Positions 7,890 through 16,896 of a stretch of DNA of 64,000 nt are shown in pieces. Numbering within the stretch: position 1 is the stretch's first letter; each line of letters opens with the position of its first letter. The notes beneath the pieces are model-generated. The model saw nothing but the letters and a program-made list of their open reading frames with translations, did no database searches and was not told the DNA's origin. Source of the stretch: Dyadobacter sp. CY356 (GTDB taxonomy: Bacteria; Bacteroidota; Bacteroidia; Cytophagales; Spirosomataceae); assembly GCF_021440195.1 (NCBI RefSeq), contig NZ_JAJTSZ010000003.1, forward strand, positions 62,001 to 126,000, read 5' to 3'. A program made the position numbers and the translations under genes.

Positions 7890-9081
7890 AGATCATGAGG
7901 GTGGCGGCTCCCGCTGGAATGAAATGACTAGAATCTGGACTGAGGAAGGGCATGAAATGACGGTTCTGGCCGGAATGACGCATTATATGGAAAATTCGAA
8001 AGTTAAATATGACGACAAATATTTTCATGTTTCCAGGAATAGAGATTCCGTAAAAGTAATTCGTTGTCATGTTACTACGAGCAGTAAAACTTTTTCAAGC
8101 CGCCTTTGGTCATTTCTTTCATTTGTAGTATCCGGAACGCTGGCAGGGCTATTTATTACAAAAGAAAAGTACGACATGATCATCGTCACCTCTCCACCAT
8201 TGTTTGTTGGACTTATCGCAATTTTTTTGGGTTGGTGGAAGAAAATCCCTTTTGTTTTTGAAGTCAGAGATCTTTGGCCGGAATCTGCCATTGAAACTGG
8301 CGTATTAAAAAACAGCTATTTAATTCGATTTTCATTCTGGTTCGAAAAACTGATGTATCAAAAAGCAAAACGGATTTGTGTTTTAACACCTGCCTTTCAG
8401 GAAATCTTGATCAAACAAAAACAGGTTCCGGCAGACAAAATTGTTTGTATTCCAAACGGTGCAGATTTTATTTTTTCTGACAAATTACTTACATCATTTG
8501 ATCCTTATCCAATTCGCAAAACGCATAATCTTGAAGACAAATTTGTGATAATCTATGTCGGCGCGCATGGAATTGCAAATGATCTGATTCAGGTTGTGGA
8601 AACCGCGGAACTGCTCGTTGATACCAATGTTGTTTTCATGCTTATTGGAAATGGTTCGGAAAAGAAAAACTTGATTGATGAAATTAACAGGAGGCAACTT
8701 AAAAATATCCTTTTTTTCGATTCTGTATCAAAAAATGAAGTGTTTAAATATATTCTGGCATCCGATGTCGGCTTGTCCGTTTTGAAAAAAACAGAAATTT
8801 TTAAAACTATTTATTCCAATAAGACCTTTGACTACTTATCCTGTAAAAAGCCTGTTTTGATGGTTATTGATGGAGTTTCAAGAAAGTTGATCGAAGAAGC
8901 AGATGCAGGTTTATTTGTTGAACCGGAAAATGCACAAGACTTTGCTCATAAGATCAGATTTTATCTGGCAAATCCTGCACTTATCGATCGGCAGGGCGAA
9001 AATGGATATTCTTACGTAAAAAATCATTTTGACCGCGAAGTTCTGGCAAAGACATATTTGAAGTATATTGGCGACATGTAA
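7855..9081 (+). CDS. Glycosyltransferase family 4 (WbuB-like)
   Basis: A 408-residue GT-B enzyme. It begins with MRILLIHQFFLEDHEGGGSR, which carries the glycine-rich acceptor loop. FEVRDLWPESAIETG (about 139-153) is typical of WbuB-type transferases. CIPNGAD (about 198) and YVGAHG (about 235) follow, and the C-terminal region around KTFDYLSCKKPVL holds the nucleotide-sugar site. It likely adds a sugar or amino sugar to a lipid-linked glycan. The ATG lies inside the heparinase-like gene, so the two are translationally coupled. Confidence 0.88.
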   Translation: MRILLIHQFFLEDHEGGGSRWNEMTRIWTEEGHEMTVLAGMTHYMENSKVKYDDKYFHVSRNRDSVKVIRCHVTTSSKTFSSRLWSFLSFVVSGTLAGLFITKEKYDMIIVTSPPLFVGLIAIFLGWWKKIPFVFEVRDLWPESAIETGVLKNSYLIRFSFWFEKLMYQKAKRICVLTPAFQEILIKQKQVPADKIVCIPNGADFIFSDKLLTSFDPYPIRKTHNLEDKFVIIYVGAHGIANDLIQVVETAELLVDTNVVFMLIGNGSEKKNLIDEINRRQLKNILFFDSVSKNEVFKYILASDVGLSVLKKTEIFKTIYSNKTFDYLSCKKPVLMVIDGVSRKLIEEADAGLFVEPENAQDFAHKIRFYLANPALIDRQGENGYSYVKNHFDREVLAKTYLKYIGDM

Positions 9082-9092
9082 ATTAATTTATA

Positions 9093-9545
9093 ATGTCACA
9101 TATCAGAAAAATAGCTTCCAGCAAACGCATTGCAATGGTAGCCCACGATAATCGCAAAACTGAACTGCTGGATTGGGCGTTGGCCAATCGTGAGCTTCTG
9201 GCAAAAAGTACTTTATACGCTACCGGAACAACAGGTAAATTATTGGAGGCTTTATTAAATCAACCGGTTTTGCTTCTTTTGAGCGGTCCGCTTGGGGGCG
9301 ATCAGCAAGTTGGGTCAATGATTGCAGAAGAAAAAATTGATCTGCTGATCTTTTTCTGGGACCCCATGTCCGCTCAGCCGCATGATCCGGATGTAAAGGC
9401 CTTACTGCGCTTATGTGTTGTCTGGAATATTCCTGTTGCCTCAAACCGCGCCACAGCCGATTTTTTATTTACTTCTCCCTTAATGAATGAAGATTATTTC
9501 GCCGAACAAACGGATTATAGTAAATATTTGAACCGTATCGTCTGA
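9093..9545 (+). CDS. mgsA: Methylglyoxal synthase
   Basis: A 150-residue protein of normal family length. It has the phosphate-binding TGTTG (44-48), [10 protein letters not shown] (65-74) containing the catalytic Asp70, [14 protein letters not shown] (87-100) and His18. The enzyme turns dihydroxyacetone phosphate into methylglyoxal and phosphate, a bypass that relieves phosphate starvation or sugar-phosphate stress. It starts 11 bases after the glycosyltransferase stop, so it may be co-transcribed with the polysaccharide genes. Confidence 0.95.
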   Translation: MSHIRKIASSKRIAMVAHDNRKTELLDWALANRELLAKSTLYATGTTGKLLEALLNQPVLLLLSGPLGGDQQVGSMIAEEKIDLLIFFWDPMSAQPHDPDVKALLRLCVVWNIPVASNRATADFLFTSPLMNEDYFAEQTDYSKYLNRIV

Positions 9546-9592
9546 ACTGAAATGAGCAGGTTATGGTTTTTTCTATGTACAAAAATTCACAC

Positions 9593-10213
9593 ATGAAGAA
9601 CCTGTCAGAGTTATTTAATAGCGGAATAGAAAGAACGATTTATTCTTATTCCGATTATATGTTATTGATGGAACTGGTTGTTAAGGAACAAAGAACAACC
9701 GGTCCAAAACAATCAGAAGATTTAAACCATTACACCAGGCTGAATTTGCATAGAATGCAGCGTTTGAACAAAACGGTTGTATTAAGTGAAAGTTTAAAAG
9801 TAGCAGTAAATCAGATTAAGTCACCTCAAACCTGGTATGTTTTGACGGAAGCATGGTGTGGAGATGCTGCACAAAATATTCCTGTTCTGGCTACCATTGC
9901 AAAATTGAATCCGTTGATTAGCCTTCAATTGATTTTAAGGGATGAAAATCCGGATGTTATGGATCAGTATCTTACAAATGGAGGGCGTTCTATTCCAAAA
10001 TTGATTGCGGTTGATGGCGAATTTAACGAGATTTTTGATTGGGGACCACGTCCAGCTGGTGCCCAGCATATGATGGAGCAATACAAAGAAAATCCTGACA
10101 AACCCTTCAAAGAATTCGCTGAGGATATTCACAAATGGTATTCGGTCGATAAAACACTTTCGGTGCAAAAAGAATTATTGGCCATATTGGAAGGTGTTCC
10201 TGTTGAAAAGTAA
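9593..10213 (+). CDS. Thioredoxin-fold family protein
   Basis: About 206 residues from ATG 9593; ATGs at 9563 and 9578 are alternatives. The central WYVLTEAWCGDAAQNIP segment is the thioredoxin strand-loop-helix, followed by the cis-proline RSIPKLIAVD. Only one Cys is present (WCGDA in place of WCxxC), so it cannot do dithiol exchange alone. This fits the Thioredoxin_9-type family found widely in Bacteroidota, whose role is not established. The start preference follows related proteins; it is an inference. Confidence 0.8.
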   Translation: MKNLSELFNSGIERTIYSYSDYMLLMELVVKEQRTTGPKQSEDLNHYTRLNLHRMQRLNKTVVLSESLKVAVNQIKSPQTWYVLTEAWCGDAAQNIPVLATIAKLNPLISLQLILRDENPDVMDQYLTNGGRSIPKLIAVDGEFNEIFDWGPRPAGAQHMMEQYKENPDKPFKEFAEDIHKWYSVDKTLSVQKELLAILEGVPVEK

Positions 10214-10303
10214 GTTTTTTAATAGATTACTCTATCTTTGTAATAGGCTTATTTCCGGGTTTTCCGGATCTAGTTATGAATTGAAAATTGAGACCTGCTA
10301 ACG

Positions 10304-11848
10304 TTGTCGACATACTTTAAAAATATATCAGAGGGAATCAGTACCACTTTAACGGGTATGAAACTGACGTTGCGCCATTTGTTTGATGCAAGAAAACGTC
10401 GGACGAATAATGATATCCGCTCAGGTAATTTTTATGATATGCAGGATGGGATGGTTACCATTCAATATCCTCAGGAAACAATCCCGATTCCGGACAATGG
10501 AAGATACCGCCTGCATAATGAGATAGACGATTGCATTGTTTGTGATAAGTGTGTAAAGGTTTGTCCGGTTGATTGCATTGAAATTGAACCTATCAAAGCA
10601 ATTGAAGAAGTGGGCCGTGCTTCAGACGGTTCCCCGATCCGTCTATATGCTGCTAAATTTGATATTGATATGGCAAAGTGCTGCTACTGCGGACTTTGTA
10701 CAACGGTTTGCCCGACGGAATGTCTTACAATGACAAAAACTTTCGATTATAGCGAACTCGATATCCGGGATATGGTTTATAATTTCGGAAATCTGACCGC
10801 TGATGAAGCACAGGAGAAACGAGATTTACTTGAACAATTCCAAAAAGAAAAAGAGGCACTAAAAGCTGCACAAAAACCGGCTGTGCCTTCGGAAGTTACT
10901 GCAAAGATACCTGCCGAGCGTCCTGCTTTTAAGCCTACAATCAAGCCAAAACAAGAAGAAATTGTTGCGAAACAGGAATCTCCGGAGGTAGAAACTCCAA
11001 GACCAAAACCTGTTTTCCAGCCACGCAAACCCGCTCCGGTTGAAGCCAAGTCTGAAACATATGAAACTTCGGAAGAAATTATAGAAAAACCGGCGGCTAA
11101 ATTGCCTTTTAAACCTACGATGAAACCGAGGGTTCTCCCAGAGGAAGTAAAAGAAGAAAGTGATATAGTACCTGGTGAGGCTCCGAAAGCAAAACCAGCT
11201 TTCAGGCCATCTATGAAACCTAAAACAGATACGGCTCCCGAAGCTGAATCTACGGTTTCGAATCAGGAAGAAACTGCTCAGGCGAAACCAGCTTTCCGAC
11301 CGACAATGAAGCCTAAACCAGCTACGAATTCAGAAGAATCAGTATTGGGTGAAGACGTAAAAAGTGAGGAAATAAAAGCCAAACCTGCTTTTCGACCAAC
11401 TATGAAACCGAAAACACCGGTTTCTGAAATTCCGGATACAGCAGTTGAAAAAGATGCGAATGAAGAAGTGAAAGCCAAACCAGCATTTCGTCCAACAATG
11501 AAACCGAAGGTTGAAGCTTCTGAACCTGCTGAAATAATTCCTGAAATTTCACTGGAACCTGTTGCTGCAAAACCTGCTTTCCGTCCAACAATGAGACCGA
11601 AAACACCGGTTTCTGAAATCCCGGAGCCGGCGGCAGAAAAAGTAGAAAATGAAGAAGTGAAAGCAAAGCCGGTATTTCGTCCAACAATGAAGCCAAAGGT
11701 TGAGCCGACTGATGAAAATGTGCCGGAAACAACTGTTGAAAATAAAACGGATCAGGATATACCGGAAGCAAAGGAGGAAACGCCAAAGCCGAAACCGGCG
11801 TTTCGCCCGACGATGAAACCAAAACCAAAATCTCCGGATCAGGAATAA
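10304..11848 (+). CDS. nuoI: NADH-quinone oxidoreductase subunit I with long repetitive C-terminal tail
   Basis: A 514-residue protein. Residues 1-190 are a NuoI homologue with two [4Fe-4S] motifs: C77xxC80xxC83xxxC87P and C127xxC129-region CYCGLCTTVCP. The N-terminus (YFKNISEGISTTLTGMKLTLRHL) matches NuoI and forces a TTG start at 10304, because an in-frame stop lies just upstream and the first ATG is at codon 19. Residues about 200-514 form a Lys/Pro/Glu-rich tail with about ten copies of a KPAFRPTMKPK-like motif. NuoI is normally 160-200 residues. It heads an I-J-K island, and a -7-like TATCTTTG lies at 10233-10240. A second, ordinary NuoI is at 46781-47374. Confidence 0.88.
   Translation: MSTYFKNISEGISTTLTGMKLTLRHLFDARKRRTNNDIRSGNFYDMQDGMVTIQYPQETIPIPDNGRYRLHNEIDDCIVCDKCVKVCPVDCIEIEPIKAIEEVGRASDGSPIRLYAAKFDIDMAKCCYCGLCTTVCPTECLTMTKTFDYSELDIRDMVYNFGNLTADEAQEKRDLLEQFQKEKEALKAAQKPAVPSEVTAKIPAERPAFKPTIKPKQEEIVAKQESPEVETPRPKPVFQPRKPAPVEAKSETYETSEEIIEKPAAKLPFKPTMKPRVLPEEVKEESDIVPGEAPKAKPAFRPSMKPKTDTAPEAESTVSNQEETAQAKPAFRPTMKPKPATNSEESVLGEDVKSEEIKAKPAFRPTMKPKTPVSEIPDTAVEKDANEEVKAKPAFRPTMKPKVEASEPAEIIPEISLEPVAAKPAFRPTMRPKTPVSEIPEPAAEKVENEEVKAKPVFRPTMKPKVEPTDENVPETTVENKTDQDIPEAKEETPKPKPAFRPTMKPKPKSPDQE
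10919..11827 (+). repeat. Coding tandem repeat: about ten KPAFRPTMKPK-type units
   Basis: Within the NuoI tail the motif [KR]P[AV]F[RK]P[TS][MI][KR]P recurs every 25-45 residues, separated by acidic linkers rich in Glu and Pro. I count RPAFKPTIKPK, a degenerate KPVFQPRKP, KLPFKPTMKPR, and then seven close copies. Two linkers share the phrase TPVSEIP, suggesting recent duplication of a unit near 11410 and 11600. Confidence 0.9.
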
Positions 11849-11863
11849 TTTATATTGAGATAA

Positions 11864-12388
11864 ATGGAAATAGCTGCTTTTTATGCTTTCTCGGGATTAG
11901 CGATTGTATCGGCGCTTTTTATATTGTTTTCAAAAAACCTTATATATGCAGCTTTTGCCTTGTTTCTTACATTTCTGGGCGTTGCTGCGCTGTATGTTTT
12001 GGCAGGAGCTGATTTTCTTGCCGTAACGCAGATTATGGTTTACGTAGGAGGAATTTTGGTGCTGCTTATTTTTGGTATCATGTTAACGCAGCAGACAGAT
12101 AGAACGGCAGTTTCATCAACACCAAACCGGGTGATGGTATCTATAACCAGACAGTTTTCCGGATTTGTCGTGGGCGCAGGTTTGTTCGGTTTTCTGTCAT
12201 ATATTATCGCAATTTCAAATTTTAAGATGACCGGAGAAACCAATACTTCAAGGTCAACATTAAAAACAATTGGTGTTGAATTGATGACAAGCCATCTTTT
12301 ACCTTTTGAAATTGCTGCCATACTTTTACTCGTTGCCTTAGTTGGCGCCGCTTACCTTGCCTTAAACAGAAATCCAGCTCATGATTAA
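11864..12388 (+). CDS. nuoJ: NADH-quinone oxidoreductase subunit J (island copy)
   Basis: A 174-residue membrane protein with five hydrophobic segments. It carries the NuoJ hallmark around LAGADFLAVTQIMVYVGGILVLLIFGIML (about 46-74), the region of the pi-bulge helix at the E-channel. The C-terminal segment LLPFEIAAILLLVALVGAAYLA is also typical. It follows nuoI by 15 bases and overlaps nuoK by 8. A second nuoJ at 46227-46745 ends the main nuo operon. Confidence 0.92.
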   Translation: MEIAAFYAFSGLAIVSALFILFSKNLIYAAFALFLTFLGVAALYVLAGADFLAVTQIMVYVGGILVLLIFGIMLTQQTDRTAVSSTPNRVMVSITRQFSGFVVGAGLFGFLSYIIAISNFKMTGETNTSRSTLKTIGVELMTSHLLPFEIAAILLLVALVGAAYLALNRNPAHD

Positions 12389-12692
12389 TATTCCGGTAGA
12401 ACATTATCTGATCGTTGGAGCTGCATTATTTAGCATTGGCCTGGCCATTGCCATAACCAAAAAGCATTTAATCGGAATTTTATTGGGTATTGAATTAATG
12501 CTTAATGCAGTCAATCTTAATTTGATCGCATTCAGTCGCCATGACCCTGAAAAAATCGGCGGACAGCTTTTCGCGCTCTTTGTGATTGTTGTTGCAGCGG
12601 CAGAAGTTACGGTAGCACTTGCGATAATTCTGCGTGTTTACGGACATTTCCGGTCTGTGGATCCTGATAAGGTAAATGAGTTAAAGCAATAA
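12381..12692 (+). CDS. nuoK: NADH-quinone oxidoreductase subunit K
   Basis: A 103-residue, three-helix membrane protein. GIELMLNAVNLNLIAFSR (about 37-54) contains the conserved Glu of the proton channel, and VIVVAAAEVTVALAI (about 70-84) the second Glu. This is the only nuoK in the window; the main nuo operon stops at nuoJ. The ATG overlaps the nuoJ stop by 8 bases. NuoK is an antiporter-like subunit linking the membrane arm helices. Confidence 0.94.
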   Translation: MINIPVEHYLIVGAALFSIGLAIAITKKHLIGILLGIELMLNAVNLNLIAFSRHDPEKIGGQLFALFVIVVAAAEVTVALAIILRVYGHFRSVDPDKVNELKQ

Positions 12693-12723
12693 AAAGTAAA
12701 ATGAATTTAGATCTTCTTTTATC

Positions 12724-13170
12724 ATGAATTGGTTATTCCTGGCACTGGCTTTTATGATTGGAATGGCTAATACATTGCAGTCTGGTGTAAATGCCCAACT
12801 TCGTGTCGCTTTGGGAAATCCATTGATGGCTGCAATTACCTCATTCAGCTTTGGCCTTTTCGTTTTGTTAGTAGCCTTTCCATTCTTTAACCAAAATCCT
12901 GTACCCACCTTAGCCACATTCCGCGACGTAAGCCTGTGGAAATACGCAGGCGGATTTTTAGGGGCCTTCTACGTTGTCACCGTTATTTTTATTGTGAAAG
13001 ACATTGGTCCAGCCAATTTAATCTGTCTGGTAATAGCCGGACAAATGTTAGCCGCAATGGTCATAGACCACTACGGCTTGCAAGGTTTTGCTGTACATCC
13101 AATAAGTCTTCCCAGAATTTGCGGCGGATTATTATTAATTGCAGGCGTCTATCTGATCCTTAAAAATTAA
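12724..13170 (+). CDS. DMT-type small transporter (YdcZ/DUF606-like)
   Basis: A 148-residue protein with about five transmembrane segments. The opening LALAFMIGMANTLQSGVNAQLR and the later AITSFSFGLFVLL and CLVIAGQMLAAMVIDHYGL are typical of the YdcZ/DUF606 family of half-size drug/metabolite transporters. Such proteins probably work as dimers. The substrate is unknown. It is 31 bases behind nuoK and may be read from the same message. It converges on the next gene with a 4-base overlap of stop codons. Confidence 0.85.
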   Translation: MNWLFLALAFMIGMANTLQSGVNAQLRVALGNPLMAAITSFSFGLFVLLVAFPFFNQNPVPTLATFRDVSLWKYAGGFLGAFYVVTVIFIVKDIGPANLICLVIAGQMLAAMVIDHYGLQGFAVHPISLPRICGGLLLIAGVYLILKN

Positions 13171-13688
13171 GGAATACGGTTAAAAACAAACAGATCCATA
13201 AATTCCCACTTGTTGTTTTCAAGTTTTCCTCTTCTGATCACCAGTTGATTCTGTGTTCTTCTTTCGTAAATAATTCGAACCGATATATCATCTTTTTCAA
13301 AAAGAGCCTGGTTTTTCTTTGCTTCAATAAAGTTATAAGTATCCGAAACTTCCTTCTCTTCCAGGGAAATCATGCCTGGTTTGAAATGTTTCACATGCGC
13401 CACGGGGCCTTTTTCTGTCTGCTCAAAAGCGAATAATTCATAAAGTGTGGCTTTCCCATCTTTCACCATACGGATAAATCCAACAATATTATCACCTTCC
13501 GGTGCAGTCCAGGAAGCCTCGATCGTTCCGCCATTATAATTGCCCTTCCAGCGTCCATCCAGGAAATTAATATCTTTCAGGCTTCCGGTTGTTGCAGCTG
13601 TTTGTGCATTGGATGAAAAGCTTGTCAGCGTGATGATAAACAGAAAAGATAAAATTTTACTAAAACAAAATTTGTTAAATTGAGTCAT
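13167..13688 (-). CDS. Secreted DUF6265-type protein
   Basis: A 173-residue protein with a signal peptide ending at SSNAQT (about residue 30). The domain has INFLDGRWKGNYNGG and IEASWTAPEGDNIVGFIRM, the pattern of DUF6265 proteins, which are predicted beta-barrel lipocalin-like folds. Function is unknown. It probably sits in the periplasm. It ends tail to tail with the DMT transporter. Confidence 0.72.
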   Translation of the reverse strand: MTQFNKFCFSKILSFLFIITLTSFSSNAQTAATTGSLKDINFLDGRWKGNYNGGTIEASWTAPEGDNIVGFIRMVKDGKATLYELFAFEQTEKGPVAHVKHFKPGMISLEEKEVSDTYNFIEAKKNQALFEKDDISVRIIYERRTQNQLVIRRGKLENNKWEFMDLFVFNRIP

Positions 13689-13819
13689 ATAGATTTAGGT
13701 TTTTATTAAAATGCCAAATTAGAAGTTATTTTTGAATTTAACCGTAATTAACGTTTTAACAAAAAAATAACCGTCCAGACTGCGGACGGTTATCAAAAAT
13801 ATAATAAGAAATTCTTCTA

Positions 13820-15712
13820 TTAATAAGCTCTTTCCAGCTTCCCTTCGTGCGAATTTGCAAATGCTTTATTCACTACTTTATTTCCGCCAGGTGTTGGATA
13901 ATTTCCTGTGAAGTACCAGTCACCAACATGGTTCGGGCAAGCTTTATGAAGATTATCAACGGTCTGGAAAATAACAGAAAGTTCAGCGTTCAGATCTTTT
14001 GGACGAATAATTTCGGCAACTGAATTCGAAATTTCCTCGTCTGTAAAAGGATCATAAAGTGCTTTTACATAATTGGTATGGAATGAATTTTTTGTAGCAA
14101 TCGACGCAACAGCTTGTGTATAAACATCTTCGCGTAAATAATCCATATCACGGTCTTCAAGCAATTTCAATACGGCTCTGAAAGCAACAAAATCTTTCAT
14201 TTTTGACATGTCAATACCGTAACAGTCAGGGAAGCGGATTTGCGGTGCAGAAGATACAACGACTATTTTCTTAGGCTGCAATCTGTCAAGCATTGTCAAA
14301 ATACTTTTTTCAAGCGTAGTACCGCGAACAATTGAATCATCAATAATTACCACAGTATCCACGTTTTTACGGACAACCTCAAAAGTGGTATCATAAACAC
14401 TGGAAACCATATCATCACGAAGCGCATCAGCCGTAATGAAAGTCCGGGATTTCACATCTTTGGTCACCAGCTTTTCAATACGCGGACGGAAAGAAAGTAC
14501 TTTTTCAAGATCAGCTTCAAAAAGAATTCCATCCATAATGGCCTGCTTTCTTTTTTTCGCCAGATATTCTTCCAATCCTTCAATCATTCCTAAAAAGGCG
14601 GTTTCCGCTGTATTTGGAATATAAGAGAAAATAGTGTTTTCAAGATCATAATTGATCTCTTTTAAGATCTGCGGGATCAGCAGTTTTCCAAGTTGCTTGC
14701 GCTCGTAATAAATATCCGGATCAGTACCTCTTGAAAAGTAGATTCGCTCGAAACTGCATGAGCGTTTTTCCAAACGCGGCAAAATCGGGAATTCGTTATA
14801 CTCTCCGTTTTTGTCAATGATCAGTGCCGAGCCAGGCGTAATTTCCTGAATCTGGGAATATTCAACATTAAATGCTGCCTTGATTGCCTGTTTTTCAGAT
14901 GCAACGACAACCACTTCGTCATCTGCATAATAAAAAGCTGGACGAATTCCGGCGGGGTCACGAATTACAAAAGAAGCTCCGTATCCTGTTAAACCGCACA
15001 TGGCATATCCGCCATCAAAATCACGGCAGGATCTGTAAAGCAATCTTTGTAAGTCAATATTTTCTTCAATAACATCCGATAAGGTCGGATTTTCATATAT
15101 TCCTTTGAAACGATCGAAGACGCGCTGATTTTCTTCATCAAGGAAATGTCCGATCTTTTCCATAACCGTAACCGTGTCAACCTTTTCTTTTGGATGCTGG
15201 CCTAAGGATACCAGTTTTCCAAAAAGTTCGTCTACGTTGGTCATGTTAAAATTCCCTGCCATTACCAGATTCCGGCTTCTCCAGTTACTTTGACGTAACA
15301 TCGGATGACAGTTCTCTACTTCATTCGTGCCATGCGTTCCATAACGCAAATGTCCAAGCCAGACTTCTCCGGTAAATGCCAGGTTTTCCTGTAACCATTT
15401 AGCATCTGTGATACGCTCTTTGTTATTTTTCAGTCCTTTCCGGAATTTCTTGTGAATTTTCGAGAAGATGTCGGTAAGTGGCTGAGGTTCAACGGATCTG
15501 TATCTGCTGATATAGCGCTTTCCAGGTGGAACATCAATTTTGATGTTGGCAACTCCGGCTCCATCTTGTCCCCGGTTAACCTGTTTTTCCATCATTACTG
15601 AAAGCTTGTGCACGGCATATAGCGGCGTGTCGTACTTGTCAATATAGTATTGAAATGGCTTTCTTAGACGGATAAGTGCTATACCGCACTCATGCTTTAT
15701 GGCGTCGCTCAT
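13820..15712 (-). CDS. purF: Amidophosphoribosyltransferase, long form
   Basis: A 630-residue protein. The N-terminal glutaminase domain starts MSDAIKHECGIALI, so the nucleophile is Cys9 and eight residues would have to be removed. It contains RGQDGAGVA and GHLRYGTHG. The phosphoribosyltransferase domain holds the PRPP loop VVIIDDSIVRGTTLEKS (about 460). It uses glutamine and PRPP to make phosphoribosylamine, the first step of purine synthesis. Typical PurF is 470-510 residues; this longer form has extra sequence in the middle and at the C-terminus and may be a paralogue. Inverted repeats lie upstream. Confidence 0.85.
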   Translation of the reverse strand: MSDAIKHECGIALIRLRKPFQYYIDKYDTPLYAVHKLSVMMEKQVNRGQDGAGVANIKIDVPPGKRYISRYRSVEPQPLTDIFSKIHKKFRKGLKNNKERITDAKWLQENLAFTGEVWLGHLRYGTHGTNEVENCHPMLRQSNWRSRNLVMAGNFNMTNVDELFGKLVSLGQHPKEKVDTVTVMEKIGHFLDEENQRVFDRFKGIYENPTLSDVIEENIDLQRLLYRSCRDFDGGYAMCGLTGYGASFVIRDPAGIRPAFYYADDEVVVVASEKQAIKAAFNVEYSQIQEITPGSALIIDKNGEYNEFPILPRLEKRSCSFERIYFSRGTDPDIYYERKQLGKLLIPQILKEINYDLENTIFSYIPNTAETAFLGMIEGLEEYLAKKRKQAIMDGILFEADLEKVLSFRPRIEKLVTKDVKSRTFITADALRDDMVSSVYDTTFEVVRKNVDTVVIIDDSIVRGTTLEKSILTMLDRLQPKKIVVVSSAPQIRFPDCYGIDMSKMKDFVAFRAVLKLLEDRDMDYLREDVYTQAVASIATKNSFHTNYVKALYDPFTDEEISNSVAEIIRPKDLNAELSVIFQTVDNLHKACPNHVGDWYFTGNYPTPGGNKVVNKAFANSHEGKLERAY

Positions 15713-16116
15713 GAGAAGAATAATGAGTTAGAAATATGAACATTTGCTGGCTGCAAATCTTATTCCTTTTAATAATTTGTTAACGAACGAAAATCGTCGT
15801 TAGTTCGTAAACCCAGAATAAAGGTACAAATCCTTTCTCTTAAAAAACTTCGAATACGTCTGATTTTTTAAGGTTATGTGGATATTAAAATGATACAAGT
15901 ATTCTATATCGGCGTGGCGGCTACAATGTGCTATGTTTATGAAAAGATTAACATCATTTATTTATATATTAAGAGGGTAAGTCTGAAGTCAGTATTCGAA
16001 AAAAGTTTTTAAATTTTTTTAATTAATTTGTTAATACTGCGATAATATTCAGGCACACATAGGATATATTCTGGTGTAACAGGATTTTTTATTCCAAAAA
16101 AGCATAAACGGTAAGT
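15713..16116. other. 404-base divergent intergenic region (purF / recO)
   Basis: No gene is visible. Close to purF, ATTTGC/GCAAAT can form a small hairpin (about 15738-15760). At 15780-15810 an inverted repeat TTAaCGAAC ... GTTCGTAA may be an operator or leader structure. The rest is AT-rich. No full consensus promoter was found in either direction. Confidence 0.5.
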
Positions 16117-16812
16117 ATGTTATACAAAACCAGAGGAATTGCCCTGAATTATATCCGTTATCGTGAGTCTTCCATTATTGCGAAGGTCTATACGGAAGCC
16201 TTTGGTATACAGAGTTATATTGTAAATGGTGTGAGAAGCAGTAAATCCAAGACGAATAGAATTGCTCTCTTTCAGCCACTTACCTTGCTTGATATGGTTG
16301 TATATCATAAAAGTAAAGAGGCGACAATTCACCGGATCTCTGAACTTAAATGTTATGCACCATTTCAAAGTCTGCCCTATGATGTTTTTAAATCCAGTCT
16401 GGCTTTATTTGTTACTGAAATTCTGGGGAAAACGCTGAGAGAAGAAGAGCCAAATGAGCCTTTATTTCAGTTTATTGAGGATTCGGTTTTATATCTGGAT
16501 GAAGCCGAAGATGGATTTGAAAATTTTCATATTCAGTTCTTACTTCAATATGCTTCTTATCTCGGCTTTGGTGTGGAAACGATAGAAGATCTGGAAAATG
16601 AATTAAAGGAAAATCATTTTCCGCAAATTGCTGATGCCAAAGAGATAAATGCAACGGAATATCTGCTGCATAACCCTTATGGAATCTCTGTTTTGCTTGA
16701 CCGTAACCGTCGGGTGGATATTCTCGAAAAACTGATTTTCTTTTATAAAATCCACATGGATTCCCTTGGTGAAATCCGCTCGCTGGAAGTTCTGAGAGAA
16801 GTTTTGAAATGA
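16117..16812 (+). CDS. recO: DNA repair protein RecO
   Basis: A 231-residue protein. The N-terminal OB fold has KTRGIALNYIRYRESSIIAKVYTEAFG and VNGVRSSKSK. A helical domain with LFVTEILGKTLREEEPNEPLFQFI follows. RecO loads RecA onto SSB-coated DNA with RecR and anneals strands. The zinc-binding cysteines present in some RecO proteins are missing here. It stands alone, with a 400-base upstream region. Confidence 0.9.
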   Translation: MLYKTRGIALNYIRYRESSIIAKVYTEAFGIQSYIVNGVRSSKSKTNRIALFQPLTLLDMVVYHKSKEATIHRISELKCYAPFQSLPYDVFKSSLALFVTEILGKTLREEEPNEPLFQFIEDSVLYLDEAEDGFENFHIQFLLQYASYLGFGVETIEDLENELKENHFPQIADAKEINATEYLLHNPYGISVLLDRNRRVDILEKLIFFYKIHMDSLGEIRSLEVLREVLK

Positions 16813-16896
16813 TAAGGTATGATTAATAAAGGATTTTCCAGAGCGCCCTGGCATACTTTTGATACGCTTTGATGATAAACGTAAACTAAATATCGA

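Noticed and set aside
10777..11828. Antisense frames in the NuoI tail
   Set aside because: They are reverse readings of the Lys/Pro/Glu repeats and give low-complexity Ser/Phe/Leu-rich chains.
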